Positions 11,701-24,118 of a stretch of DNA of 64,000 nucleotides are shown piece after piece. Source of the DNA: Ulota crispa (lineage: Eukaryota; Streptophyta; Bryopsida; Orthotrichales; Orthotrichaceae); contig OY987245.1 of assembly GCA_963920765.1 (NCBI GenBank), forward strand, positions 2,186,727 through 2,250,726. Direction: 5' to 3'. A program made the translations under genes and the position numbers. Under the pieces are notes generated by a model, which ran no database searches, was not told the DNA's origin, and was given only the letters and a program-made list of their open reading frames with translations. Position 1 is the stretch's first letter. Each line of letters begins with the position of its first letter.

Positions 11701-14634
11701 ATAAATTCAAACCTTGTAAAAAAAGAAAAACATGAAACCAAATATAGATTCTCAACCCTTAAAATGTAAAAATGCCAAAGCTTCACGAAACGGGCACTTT
11801 CCAGACACCACCAGATCAATACCTGTCCCTACTTTACAAAATTTAACCATCAATGCAGTTGTCACTATGACAAGAAACAGTGAGATTTTTCTCAAGTGAA
11901 TCTCAGTTCAAGCAGTGAACAGTTCAAAAAAGTGAAATATCAGAGTTACTGTCAGGAGCCACTCACAAATATGTCAGGTTTGCAAGATTGCCCAGTTCTG
12001 GAGGAAGCTTACAATTAAAACTATTGCCCCATATAGTCCTGCAAACCTCCCATAAACCACAGGATGTAAGACCTTTTTTTCAACCTCTCCGGGTATTCCT
12101 GTTCGTCCAATAGCAGGCCCCATTTCACACCAAATTACGACTTCTTCATGTGCGTACATCACTGGGTTCAAAGCACTCAAAGGAATGACATGTGTCACTT
12201 GTTTTCAAAAAAGTGATTACATCTGGACAAACCCTACATTTTGCTACAGTCATAAAAAATAAGAAACTCTACCTGTAAAAGTCAGAGTAAATGAAAGGTA
12301 ATTCTATTAGCTAAGCCTCATGAAGCCACGGGGACTTAGATAGCAAGTGCTACTTTTGAAACAGCATATCTATGTGCTAATAATGAGTTTTGATTCCATG
12401 TACTTACAGTTCTTTTAAGGCGATCATCCCTCCAAGTTCTGCAGGAATTGGTCCAGTGAAACTGTTATTTCCCAGATACCTGCAATTGATCATTCGGTTA
12501 ATAATTTAATAGTGTCGTCTTGCAGCCGCTTTGCTCTAAATCGTTGCACTGATAGCACATACAAACTCACAATTTTGTTCTCACTGTCAGTTACAAACTT
12601 TGCAATAACACTCAACCCGTTGCAAGAGCTCCAGCCAGTGGAATTTGAATCCAAGGCTCTATAACCATGTTAACTATGTAAATGATAAATTATGCTTTGG
12701 ATGAAAATGAGCCTATCCACGAAGCACAACGTAGTGCCAACGTCCATTTTGTATAATGGATGTCAAAATTGTAAGCAGGTTTTTCTCATTCAAGAGATCA
12801 AAATGTTCGCAGCAGGTATTTTCAGTCATTTACAGTCTTGTCAAACTGACCAAAACTGGGCTCAGTCCCCAAATTTCAGCTTTCTTTAAACCACGGACTG
12901 CCTGAAAAGACTTGTGACTTACATGTATTCAAGCTTTGTCAGATTTGTGAGCCCAACTGGGAAAGGACCTGGGATCATAGTGTTGTCAATTGTCCTTCAA
13001 AAATCACAGACCACACAATTCAGGTAAATGGTAATAAACCTGTGTCTTCATTTTTTTCTGTCTTTTTTTCAAGAAAAACCCCACTTGATAGTTACCACTC
13101 ACCACCCCAACAATTCCAATCCCAAAAAAAAAAAAAACCCCAACTGGTTTCAGAACCTTAAAGTTCTGGGATTCGATAGTCAACTTACAAAGAGGTCATG
13201 TTTAGAAGCGTGGAGATGACCTCCGGAAACTTGCTGACGCCGAGAACATTCCTTGATGCATTTCTGTGAGAATTGAAAAAATGTCGTGAGCAAATTCAAT
13301 ACCATAAAACGTAAATTCAATCAAATTTCGTGGAGAAACACGTAGTCACAAGGATAGATGTGCGTATTTAATGCAGAAAGAACGGTCTTCTTTACTTACA
13401 TGAGCTGGAGATTCTGGAGTGGGGCCAAAGCTGCCATGTCACCGGTAACATTATTTAAGTTGGTAGAACTGTACTTAACGTTGCTGATGTCTAAATATTG
13501 CAAGCTTGTTAGGCTCCCTATTGCCGTCGGTACAGGCCCGTGTAAATTTGAATTCGTCAGGTTCCTGATCAACACCATACAGTAGAATCTTACGACACGA
13601 TGCACATGTGCAAATCTAAGGAGATCCTTCTAGTGTTTAAAAAAAAAAGTTCAACCCTGGACAAAAAAAGGCTTGCAGAAAACTCTAAAAAACCTTGTTT
13701 GTAGTATGACCTCTCCATGGGCTTTGTGGGTTTTGTGCCAGAATTAACAGTTTCTAGATTCTATGTTTAAATCCCAATCCTGTTGCTTTCATCACCACAT
13801 GGTGCATTGCGGTTGGAAAAGAGAAGCGTTCAAGGTCATAGCCCAGTCCCCTTTGCACTCTTAGAAAGTTGCAAATCTCCAATCTATGACATGTTTTTAA
13901 CTAATTCTGAGTATGAAAGATAAATCTGGACAGTGCAAGGCCATGCTGATTGGCGATATTTCAACGTCATTTACATCCTTAGAACTGAACTCTCTAAGCA
14001 CAGATTGGTCCCTTTTGCTCATGTATTGTCACAAACACAGGAAAACTCTACTTTTGTGCCCTATGGCATGCTTTATATTTTGAGGTTTTGGATTGTTCTG
14101 AATTAGTTCGGGACGATATAGGTATAAGAATGTTCCTACAGGGTTATGTTCTATAACTGACTCAAGCCTCCCGGCTTTCGACCTCGACCAGTTTCCTAGT
14201 GCGTGTACTAGTTATCCATAACCGCAGAAATTGCAGAAGAGTAACAATGAGCTTACAAAGATACGACGTTAAGGTTTTGCGCATCACATCCCACTCCAAA
14301 CCACGCAGATTTGCAGGGATCAGTTCCAGATATCCAGGTTGGAACAGTTGCCTGCCAGTCTTTTGCCATCTGTATCAGTGCATCCCCTGCTCATGGCCAC
14401 CCACAGATTCCCATAGTAATAAGATGATGGAATCTTCAAAAGAAATCTAATCAACTGAAAGAAGTCGCTTTTTGAAATAACTCTCTCGAACTAACAGACC
14501 CATCAGGCTTATGAAAGCAAGCACAACATCAGAATACTCGTGCTTGTACCTTGAGGAGTGGCAACGACCGAAGAGCAAAGAAGAAGAAGAAGATGCACGA
14601 CTGCAGTGACAGTTGGTCTTAAATAATACGCCAT
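5798..14634 (-). CDS. LRR receptor-like protein kinase, 19 exons
   Basis: A membrane receptor kinase of about 828 residues. Exons, first to last: 14634-14550, 14389-14257, 13564-13400, 13263-13189, 12994-12923, 12479-12408, 12038-11967, 11512-11441, 11004-10933, 10821-10618, 10530-10349, 9415-9251, 8930-8713, 8160-8086, 7784-7733, 7614-7523, 7025-6732, 6460-6314, then about 6041-5798. In order: signal peptide (1-26), an LRR cap with SGTDPC, then LRRs, mostly one per phase-2 exon of 72 nt. A Cys-rich block ([13 protein letters not shown], about 385-400) and a membrane segment (about 412-438, then RRRRR) follow. The kinase has GSGGFGKV (491), LAIKRA, HRD (608-610), DFG (628-630), [10 protein letters not shown] and [16 protein letters not shown]. 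All catalytic residues are present, so it should be an active RD kinase. The ligand is unknown. The last splice site is irregular (see findings). Confidence 0.9.
8318..8644 (-). other. Long open frame inside a kinase intron
   Basis: A 108-codon open frame lies in the 552-bp intron between the P-loop exon and the alpha-C exon of the receptor kinase. It has no domain I recognise. Splicing it out gives a perfect kinase sequence (QTQFRNE joined to [13 protein letters not shown]), so it is most likely intron. An alternative exon is possible but unsupported. Confidence 0.25.
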
Positions 14635-15432
14635 ATTGCCAACCCGCCTGCGCTCAAAAGTTCAAAAAACCGACATAAATTGTACCCTTCCAAGCACATC
14701 TAACGCTTCCACAATACACAGCATCTGTGTACTAATCTACACCTATTTTCAAGCCCCGTCACCGGCCATGTTTCCGTACAAAAATGCCGCATAACTCCAT
14801 AGCCAGTTAAAGAGACCATTCAAAAACTGAAGAGCTCTCAGGAAGAGAGAGTAAGTCCCCCTTACAGCGAAATCTCCACGACGACTATCTGGTGAGTTAG
14901 CTCATGTAGCTTTTAAGTTGAGCGCCATCGACAAGCTTCGCCATGAACACCTTTTGCACAGTTCCTTCAAAAACGGTTCCGAGAAGATGATGATGCTCCA
15001 GACTGTAACAAGAATCAGGATTGTTTGTACGGAGGTGGAATAAACTAGTTCGAGGCGCTCTGTTGCCTGACGTGAATCGGAAGCCTGTACGGCTGTACCT
15101 GCCCCAGCTGTTGCTTGTCAAGGCCAAAGTGGCGAGAGCCACTTAAAATTAGCATCATGACTAAGTTCAGGCTACTCTATAAACTCACCAGTCACCACTT
15201 CTCATACCATTTTTCTCATAAAGTTCTGTGGCTCCTCCCACCACTTCCACGTTCCTGCAAGGTCACTACGACAATACCGGAACTTTATTCCGGCTAAACA
15301 ACACCACCCGCACAATCAAATAGACTCTCAATAAATTCCAACAGAAACAGCAACGCTGCGCTCATCATAAAAGATGCTCTCTTCACGAAAAGCAGATAGT
15401 TTTGGTAACCCTTGCAAACCCAAAAGCTACAG
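14635..15432. promoter_or_regulatory. 5' flank or leader of the receptor kinase gene
   Basis: No protein motif is recognisable. The stretch is less AT-rich than the deep intergenic DNA and leads from the kinase ATG to the foldback element at 15436. It probably holds 5' UTR, leader intron or promoter sequence. An 81-codon frame at 14897-15142 (- strand) resembles nothing known to me. Confidence 0.35.
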
Positions 15433-15936
15433 TAAGGGCATCATCAATACAGCACTGGGTATTTGGCAGGGCCTGGGACTGCAAAAACACTGCTATTTTT
15501 TGACTAGTGTATAATTAGAAAATGAGATTACTATCATTGGAAGCGTATAAAATGACATATGGTATTGGAGATTGGACCAACAAACTAATGCCCATTGAAA
15601 AAATAGTTAACGGACAAACAACACGGCAAACCATGCCTAATAAAGAATAATTAGACAGTGGCACTCTAAATTCAAAATTTGGAATGCCACTATCTAATTA
15701 TTCTTTATTAGGCATGGTTTGCCGTGTTGTTTGTCCGTTAACTATTTTTTCAATGGGCATTAGTTTGTTGGTCCAATCTCCAATACCATATGTCATTTTA
15801 CTTGTTTGATGAGTTTTTGTATACGCTTCCAATGATAGTAATCTCATTTTCTAATTATACTATAGTCAAAAAATAGCAGTGTTTTTGCAGTCCCAGGCCC
15901 CGCCAAATACCCAGTGCTGTATTGATGATGCCCTAA
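15433..15936. mobile_element. Harbinger-like foldback MITE, near-perfect palindrome (498 bp)
   Basis: The element (15436-15933) is one long inverted repeat. Each arm is about 230 bp and starts GGGCATCATCAATACAGCAC. The arms differ by a few substitutions and by about 20 bp present only in the right arm near 15803-15822. The spacer between arms is a few bases around 15670. Both sides are flanked by TAA, matching the 3-bp duplication of PIF/Harbinger (Tourist) elements. No coding capacity. A diverged relative lies at 57309-57896. Confidence 0.88.
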
Positions 15937-16204
15937 ATCCTCGGTGTCACTGGAACCCACGTCTACTGAATGAACTTCCTGGACATCCTCTTCTACCCCG
16001 AAAGACAACTATATTAGTATTAGCTCTGCTGAAAATAGCCACTTGCTGATATTAACTTATCTATCAAGGGAACGTTCAAGATATGAACTGATGACGGGCT
16101 CTCCTGATTGTTGCTTTCGCTAGAGCAGGGTAAACACTTTGATGAGAACCTGGAGAACATTTCTTCGACTGCAGACAAAAGAGCAGGGATCCCGGGAGGC
16201 CTGG

Positions 16205-16213
16205 TATTTATAG
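16205..16213 (-). promoter_or_regulatory. TATA-like box, - strand
   Basis: CTATAAATA on the - strand, in a locally GC-richer stretch (16100-16450). It is the best TATA-like match upstream of the receptor kinase, about 1.6 kb from its ATG. If it serves that gene, the leader would be long or spliced and would include the foldback element. It could instead serve an unknown transcript, such as the unrecognised short frame at 16020-16170. Confidence 0.3.
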
Positions 16214-16559
16214 TATGGCCATCAGGCCATGGCGTGGAGCACGTCAGCCATGTCAGCTTGTCCACAAGTGAGTGGACCTTGCACTTCTGCGGCAGCGGGT
16301 TTTCCGTGAAAGCCCCTGCACCTTGATCAGCGCCTGTTGATCATACAAGGATTCTGATCATGAGGAAGCGGCCACCGCCACGTATGGGCCTCGGGAGCTG
16401 GAAAACCGACATTTTACCCACGTGCTGTGGAATCTGGGCCAGGGTCAACTGACCCCCTCATTGCCAGGGTTCTCTTTTCTGGCAAAATTTTGTCAAAATC
16501 TACCACACTTGCTATCATGACACTAAAAAAAAGAGTTGGTGAAACAATGGATGAAATTG

Positions 16560-16944
16560 GCAAATGGATGGAGTGGAGCTGTTAGATTCCTATCCAATAA
16601 AACACCAAGTTTGTCAAATTTTGGATGAAAGTTACTAATATCAATAAGTTATATGGGTGAATGTGCACATATTGTTGATTTTATCCAATTTTATCTGTTT
16701 TGTCCATACTTGCTTGCATTGTTGGATGTGTTGTTCTGTCAACAAAAACAAAACAAAAAGAGAATCTTGTCATTGTTCCATGCCTAGATGATTTAGGACC
16801 TACTTTATGAGTTTGTGGGGTCAAGGTAAAAAGCTCTCCTATTTTGCTTTCTAAAAATTGTGAGAGTTTATAACCTACCATCGGAAGATTGAATTTGGGG
16901 ATTCTTAATTCACCTTTGGAATCAAAGTCTCTACTTTGTTTCAA
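16560..16944. repeat. Dispersed repeat left of a TTAA element
   Basis: Shares GTCAAATTTTGGATGAAA and neighbouring sequence with 46690-46860 and, more loosely, with 22320-22545. The 16.6-kb and 22.3-kb copies both directly precede a CCCCTAAA element on its left side. Confidence 0.5.
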
Positions 16945-17876
16945 CCCCTAAATCCCTGAGTGTCCCCTCGAGGGACAAATGGGATTTCGGGCAGGTACCT
17001 ACAGCCTCAATGTTTGTCCTAATTTTTTTGAAACTTTTCTGATAATAGGAAAACACATTAGCTTTTGGGGAATATAATTTTTATTTCAATCAATGCCCAA
17101 AAGCAAAAGTTATGCCTAGATAAGCAAAAAAAATATGCAAATTGGCAGCAAAAAAAATTTACAAAAACTTGAACTTTTATTTTATTTTATTTTATTTTTC
17201 CTCATAGGTTATGGTTTTGTCTACAAGTGAAGCTTTGATCCTTTCCATTTGGACTAATTATGAGAAAGTTATGGACAATCTTGTTTTTCGGGCAGTTCAA
17301 GCATCTTCTTGAAAAAATTACTTATAAACTTCATTTTTGATTGCAAGTTTAACAATTTAAAAAAAAAGATTGTTGGAGAGGGTGAAATTTGCTTGCTAGA
17401 ACAATCTCACCATTGAGATTATTGAGTTTCAATTCCTTTGTAAAGTTATTGACAATTTAAGTTTTTGTTCAATCTCGTACCTTCTTCTACCTATTGTTTT
17501 TTTTAAGAATGAAAATTATGTATTTTTTGTTTTGATTTTTTTCCAAAGATTCTCAAATCAATTTCCCCCCATGAAAAAATAAACCTCAAAACTCCGTGGT
17601 GCAAAATTTTCAAGTTAAAAAAGTTCAAAATCAAATAGTCTAATCATGCAAGGTGCAAAAAAGTCTATTTTTTACACTTTGAATGCAAATGTCTTACAAT
17701 CTGTGCGGTCAAAAATTTTGAATTTTTATTTCCACATTCTTATACTAGTCTAGTACAAGATCCTACGGTTAGATATGCAAAAAGATCAATTTTCAAAAAA
17801 AATTACTCTTTACAATAAAAATGACAATTTTGAGTGTCTTTTGACAAAATAAAGGCCCCAGAAATTTAAGGGTTAA
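16941..17876. mobile_element. TTAA-flanked CCCCTAAA element, 930-bp subfamily
   Basis: Left end CCCCTAAATCCCTGAG from 16945, preceded by TCAA (one change from TTAA). Right end AAATTTAAGGG to 17872, followed by TTAA. Just inside the left end is GTCCCCTCGAGGGACAAATG then TTTCGGGCAGGTACC, diagnostic of the subfamily and shared with 22550 and the inverted copy at 24918-25873. No long open frame. Confidence 0.75.
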
Positions 17877-18125
17877 ACTCCAAATGGGAATAGAATTAGC
17901 CAATTCCGAAATAGGAACAAGGCAGCTAAGTAAAGGCGTAGATATTGCTGTGCTACCTTTAAGTACTTCTCATAAGTGACACTGTGTCACTCACTTGATG
18001 TTTTAGTCTTCAAATCTTTCAAGGGTAGTTTTGACAAGCACAAATATGACTTCATGAATGATAATCCATCATGGAGCAATGGAAATCTTAGTAAATTGGC
18101 AGTGGTCGGTTTTGCTGCTCTGAAG

Positions 18126-18482
18126 TGAACCCCTAAACGTTGGCACGGACAAAAAAACATTTGCTACCTTCGAAAAAAAACTCAGTATCACATAAAAAGA
18201 CCGATTTTGATCTGATTTTTTTCAAAAGTGATCGTAAAAGCGTAGTGTATCATGGAAGGCATAAAAATTCCTCTTGGGATACATTCATTTTATTTTGTAA
18301 CCCAAATTGTGATACATGGTGTTAGCTCCCGAGCTGCCCTTCTTGCAATTTTCATGAGGGCACCGTGCACTATTTACTTTTCCAACTTTTTGAAGCAATA
18401 CTACTAGTGCCCATGTGCAAAACACTGTAGAATGCTACAGGCAGGGCAAGCCACGGTGATCCATCCATCCTTTAAGGGTTAA
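18126..18482. mobile_element. CCCCTAAA element, short copy (349 bp)
   Basis: Left end CCCCTAAACGTTGGCACGG from 18130, preceded by TGAA. Right end ATCCTTTAAGGG to 18478, followed by TTAA. Likely an internally deleted family member; the inside shows no coding capacity. Confidence 0.55.
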
Positions 18483-18670
18483 TTGAGAAGAATATTTTTC
18501 ATGCAAAAAGAATAGAAAATGATGTCATCAAACAAACAAACGTGAAAAGCAAGCTAACAATAGACTGGAAATAGAAGAGGGAAAAAAAGAAAAGAAATAT
18601 AGAAGGAAAGGAAGAAAGCCTTAAATAAAATGACCAAAGCAAGGTATTTGAAGAATGATATAGAGTTGAA

Positions 18671-18918
18671 AACGCAATATTTGTAAATTTGGGAAAAAAT
18701 CTCAATTTTGGGACTTCTAAACTTTTTTTTAAAATTTTAGGTGATATAGAGTGAATTTTATGATGATTTCTTTAAGACCTTATATCAACAATGAAATATC
18801 TTGAAGGAATTATCACAATCTCACTTTAAATCATCAAATATTCTCACAAACGCAAAATTTAGTATCATCAAAATCTGTTTTGAGAAAGTAGTTCCCCCAA
18901 ATTAACAAATATAGTGTT
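18671..18918. mobile_element. MITE, AACACCATATT family, diverged copy
   Basis: The left end AACGCAATATTTGTAAA and the right end AACAAATATAGTGTT keep the family pattern, including the inward TTGGGAAAAAA and CCCAAATTAA blocks. No flanking duplication is preserved. Confidence 0.5.
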
Positions 18919-21399
18919 CAAAGGAGCTACTAGGATAGTGTAGAGCAGTGTAGAGCTAGGAGGTCATTTATTAGTCCTTTTGTTGTTTCAGGAAAATCTT
19001 TGAATTGATGTTGAATTTGATTGTGTGATTTTACAAAACAAATCATGTTTGATTTGGGCGAGTTATAACTTGAACAAATATGAGCAATTTTGGGACCCTA
19101 GTAATTAACTTAAAATATCAACTTTTCCACTTCTAGCATTTCGAAAAAAAATGAATCCTATATATTGTCAAAAAAACGTTTCAAATTTGGGAAAAAAACA
19201 AGAAAACTAGACTTTTGCCATTTTGAAGAAATTTATACAAATTTTTTTTTTTTCTCCCTTATATTGTTTGATTGAGGCCCACGTGAGCACTGAGAATGCC
19301 AACTACTCTACAGTGCATTTAGGTTGTCCCATACTAATTTCTTGACCTTTCACACTATTCAAATATTTATTAAGACTATAATAACTTTTGTCAATAATTC
19401 TTGTGATAAATATGGAGGAAGCAAGCAAAGGTTGGGCGCAACATCAAACGCCAAAACTAAGGAGCAATAAAGCTAAAATCTTACACAAAATCAGAAATTA
19501 TTATAACATAAAAAGAGTTGCATGCCCTTTTAGGTGACAAAGGAGGAATTTTGAAGTAACTTTGCCAAGGTAAAGCAACCTAATTTTTAAGGCAACCAAA
19601 ATGCACTGTTTGGTGTAGTAGTTGTGTGGAAGGAATCACTACCAATTGAATTCATAGTTTACCAGTAAGTCTAATTAGGCAATGCACGCAGGCATCTGAA
19701 CGTGTCGTCATTCACAGGTAGAAGTCCAACTTTTCGATCTGTTCCTTTTTTAGGGAAGTGGTTTAAAAATTTCGCTGAGGCTACCAACTTTGACGAATTT
19801 TATTCAATGCTTGTATTATTTTGGAGCTGCAACATAATCTATGCCGACTTACAACAAATCTTTTGTTACTTCTACTGAATAATCATGTTTTTTTCTCTCT
19901 TGAATTTCAGCAAACCAGGAGCTAGAGCATTTTGCAGTACTGAACATCAAAAAATATAGGTACAAGAAATTGTGTCCTAATTGACATGTCCAAATTGATT
20001 AAATTTGTCCAAAATGACAAAAAATTGTCAAATTGGACAATTTCTGTAAATTTGGCCATGTTGATTTGGACATATTTTTGTCATTTTGGACAATTTTCCT
20101 TATAGTCGATCATTATCTTGGAATTCGAGAGGTGTAACATTTTGCCTTTGGCAAGAGTTGAAAATTTGACAAACGAGTTTGTAAATAAGAAAAAATTGAC
20201 ATTCACAAACAAAAAGAACTAAGAATTCAAAAAAAAAAACTAACATCAAGTAATTGAAACATTTTTTAATCAAGCAAGGAAAAAAAAAAGAATGAGTGGA
20301 CCTTTGTTTGGTGCTTAATTCTTTTTTATGCTGCATGCACTCAAAAGACATTCTAGTCCCACTACTAAGAAGTGCTACAATTGAACTATGATTGAGGAGC
20401 AAGGCCAAGTTGGAGCTAAATCACAAAAAAAAAAAAAAAAAATCCTCTAATGTGTTCTCCTCAATACTTTGGCTTTACAAAAATACATTTAACAAACTAT
20501 AGCAAATGCATTGAACATGGTTATGTTGCTAGTACAAGGGGTTTTAAAGCTACAGGAATAATTTGTTCCTTATTAGATGATTAGATGATTGATATTTGGT
20601 AACTTGACCTCAAAACCAAATTTTATTGTCCACTTTCTTCACCTATGGTAGATAAGGCAATATTGCTTGCAAGCAAGAAACATGAGAATGAGGAACGCTA
20701 AACATGTATCAGTATGATAGTACAATATTATACTAGAATCCAAAGCATTAAATTTCATATGCAATTACAATTCCACACCAAAAACTGTTTTATCAAAATA
20801 GACTTTTCTAATTCTTTTGTTGTTATCAAATCGAAATAAATATGTGTCAAATCATGCGTATCTTCAGCGATAAAAAAGTTTTTAATTCGATACCCAAAAT
20901 ATCTGAACGTTCTGGACTCACAGACTGCACGAAACCCACGAAAGTGATTCGCACCTTTCTATATTAAAGGTGACGTTTTCAGAGATGGGTCTGTAAAGAT
21001 TTATGTGTTGACCAAAAGTAATTATTGGTCTGGGCCTAAAAAGGCTAGGATTCTTTACCTGATAAATAACCCTACTCTAAATATTGCATTTAAGTCGCAT
21101 CACATTGATTTCTTAACATTTTCCATTATATAAATACTTACTTATAGGAATAGTAATTTTTGTCAATAAAATTTGCAATGAGCAATTTTTTAAGGACCTA
21201 CCAACTACAATAAAGTTACAAAAAAATAAACTAGCAACATTCAAGTTGTAAATCATGTAAAATTCTAGTATTTAATGCGACTGGTCCCGTGGATGCCCAC
21301 TACATTTGCTTTATAGTGCTATATAGTGGTGTAGCATGTGTCTACACAATAAATATTGTCCCTAATATTTGTAAAAGTCGATAATGCATGTTGCCCTCA
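18919..21399. other. AT-rich intergenic DNA with a small inverted repeat
   Basis: No gene seen. Around 20005-20095 the motif TTTGTCCAAAATGACAAAAA recurs inverted as TTTTTGTCATTTTGGACAA, a small foldback. A 19-A run lies near 20428. The rest is unassigned. Confidence 0.5.
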
Positions 21400-21641
21400 C
21401 AAAAATTGCAACAAAGGTAGCATGGGACCTAACACCATGCTTGCAAATCTTCTCACAAATTGGAGTTCTTATAAACATGTGGACATTCAATGAGGCTATT
21501 TTTGACATTCCAAAATGGAGCACTTCTCCATGACCACTTCTATAAGAAGATCACATGTAAAAAGACTTTTTTCCCATCTTATAAGATATTTTTTGAGTAG
21601 TGAGGGGACAATCTTTATCCCCTTGGACATTTAGGGGTTAA
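21400..21641. mobile_element. Partial CCCCTAAA element with intact right end
   Basis: Ends CCTTGGACATTTAGGGG at 21637, followed by TTAA at 21638-21641. Homologous to 3925-4163. I could not find its left terminus. Confidence 0.5.
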
Positions 21642-21986
21642 AAGTTTGCATGTGCCTCCAAGTGGCCAAGCAATGAGTCACAAGATAACTTTCAAGAATA
21701 AGCAACCTAATTGATAAAGCAACCTAAATGCAATCTTTAGTGTAGTTTTAGGAGTTTACTACCAGACCATTGAATTTGGAAAGTTTGGTTTACAAGTTCG
21801 GATTTAGATCCTATACCATGAAGTTGTGTAAAGCTACGGGAGGAGATATAATTGACCAACTACAAAAATATCTCTTTATCTTATAACGTAAGAAGACCTA
21901 AGCTCTTCCGCCCCAAGTCCACAATTACGTATGGTCCCAAGCACAGATTTCTTTTAGACTAACTTTTGCCACAATCTTACCTCGTT

Positions 21987-22310
21987 TAAGGTGGGAACAC
22001 CCATAAGCATTAGTATCCCCATAACCGTCACCTCTAAAATCTTGGAAAACCTGTGACAGTAAATAGATGTAATTATAAGGATATACAACATATGAACATG
22101 AAACCTTAGTGTTGATTATGGGTGCAATGACAATTTGCTCTTTAAAATTTCACAACATATTCTCACAATATCCAAATAATACACTAAAAAATACAAACTT
22201 ATTATTTTTTTGTTCCTAAATCCTAATAGGATCTTATAATTTGCTAGATGTTTATTAATAGTCATCATGTTTAAAACCCTTAGCTTCACGCTTATGGGTG
22301 CTCCTACGTA
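21987..22310. mobile_element. TA-flanked MITE, family B, copy 1
   Basis: Starts AGGTGGGAACACCCATAAGC at 21989 and ends GCTTATGGGTGCTCCTACG near 22308, with TA on both sides. About 80% alike over its whole 320 bp to the copy at 36310-36623; for example, both contain CACCTCTAAAATCTTGGAAA and ATAATTTGCTAGATGTTTA. TA duplications suggest Tc1/mariner. Confidence 0.75.
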
Positions 22311-22319
22311 AGACTGAGG

Positions 22320-22545
22320 CTAAATAAACATTAGAAATTTGAGTGAAAAAATAGATGAAAAAGTCAAGTCCCAGGTTCCAAAGAGACACCCGGTTTGCCA
22401 AATTATGGATGCATTTTACTAACGTTAGTGTAATTTATAAATGAATTTGCACACATGGACAGTTCCATTCATTTTTTTCCTTTATTTGCATGCATTCTTA
22501 GATCTACGGTGTTGAAAGAAACTCACATGAGATCAAATGAATACT
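22320..22545. repeat. Dispersed repeat left of a TTAA element, copy 2
   Basis: Loosely similar to 16560-16944 (GCCAAATTATGGATG, then TTTGCACACAT) and ends at the TTAA that starts the next element, as in that copy. Confidence 0.4.
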
Positions 22546-23486
22546 TTAACCCCTAAACGCCCAAAAGTCCCCTTGGGGACAAATGGACCTCGGGCATGTA
22601 TCTGTGACTAAATCAGTTTTTATAATTTTTATGAAATTTTTGAAGATTGTGGGGAATTCAAAGATGTACGTGTACATCTAATTTTTTCTTCATTTTGACA
22701 TTTATTGAAGAATTTATGCATGAATTTTTGGACAACAAGAGAGGGTTGGTAGTTTGGGCAGCTCAAAAAACTACTTTAAAATTTTTATTTTTCAAAATTA
22801 AAAATTTGAAATCAATTCTTTAGATTTTTACAAATGTGGGAAGCTTTGAATCATTCAACTTAGATTTATGAGTGAGAAGTTTTGGTTATCGGGTAGGTAT
22901 GGGATTCACGAACCTCCATTCCTTTTGCCCCTTGTAAAATTTGGTCCTTGACTTTTTTTTTGACTTTTTTTTCTTCCAAATTGTAGTAGACTAAGATTCC
23001 TTGATTTTCACCATTTGGATCAAAGTTATTTAGATTTCTCAATTTTACATATATCCTCCAAGTTTGCCAAGAGTATATGCAAATTTCATGGGCTTCTAGC
23101 ATAGCAAGATTTTACAAAGTATGTATCACACCTCCAGTTCATTTGAAAATTCTCCCACACATACCGAACTTGGTCTTCTACATGGGAAAAATACACTTCA
23201 ACTTTGCGTAGAGCAACGTTTTTGATATAGGAGAGGTCGAAGGCATCTAAATTTTTTGGGCAACAGAGATTTTTTTTTTCTTCTAACTTTAGATGTGAAG
23301 ATCTCACTCATTTACATTTAGAATGAGCTGGTTTTTTTCCCACAAGTACCACCCATAGTCTAGGGCAAGATCATACAGTTGGATTTTCCAAAAAAATATA
23401 AATTCCTACCTTTCTACTCATTCCCCCAAAAGTGGCAGTTTTGAGTGACTTTCACAGAGAAAAGGGCTTGGGCTTTTAGGGGTTAA
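22546..23486. mobile_element. TTAA-flanked CCCCTAAA element, 930-bp subfamily, intact ends
   Basis: TTAA at 22546-22549, CCCCTAAACGCCC from 22550, GGGCTTTTAGGGG to 23482, TTAA at 23483-23486. Inside the left end: GTCCCCTTGGGGACAAATGG and CGGGCATGTA. The inside matches the reverse complement of 24918-25873 along its length. A - strand frame at 22866-23102 has a counterpart in that copy, but the codon differences I compared give no sign of protein-level selection. Confidence 0.8.
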
Positions 23487-23672
23487 CTTTGATTAGTATG
23501 AAGTATTAACAATTGGCTTGTCAATTGTTTTTTTATCAAGGGATGCCTACTATGATCTATACTTTTTCCTGAAAAATTAGTCTTCAAAAAAGCTTGGGGT
23601 ATTAAATTTATTGCTTTGAATAGAGTAAAGAAATTTTTGTTTTTATCAGTATAATTTTTTATTTGAGAGAGA

Positions 23673-24082
23673 GAGAGATTATGTGTGTACCACACCCTTT
23701 CAATTATTGTACCACATTCTAGAGTAATATTTAGATTTCTATCATCAAAAAGCTGAATTTGCGAATTTGGAATTTAGATTTGGACTCAAAGACCATGATT
23801 TAGTTTAAAACCACAAAAGAAGTTGCAATTTGACAACACCCAACGAAAAAGCTTATCTTTTGTACAATCAAAAGAAAAAGTAACACTTTTCTCCTTAGCT
23901 AAATTTTTTCATTGGGTGATGTTGAATTACAATTTTTTTTATGGTTCTAGACTAAATCATGATCTCTAAATCCAAATTTGAATTCCAAATTCTCAAATTC
24001 AGCTTTTTGATGTTAGAAATCTAAATTTTACTCTAGGCTATGGTATAGTAATTAAAAAGGTGTGGTATACACATCAATTCTC
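23673..24082. mobile_element. Mutator-like foldback MITE, copy 1
   Basis: Long inverted arms: GTGTGTACCACACCCTTT at the left matches the reverse complement of the right end near 24050-24080. The arms run through TCAAAAAGCTGAATTTGCGA and its reverse complement. A close relative at 38397-38797 has clean ends. Here the left end is blurred by a GA microsatellite, so no duplication can be read. Confidence 0.7.
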
Positions 24083-24118
24083 ATATACAATGTATATGTA
24101 TGTCTATATATATATACA

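Noticed and set aside
16020-16326. 81- and 72-codon opposed frames below the TATA-like box
   Set aside because: No recognisable motif and both strands are open; kept only as possible leader sequence.
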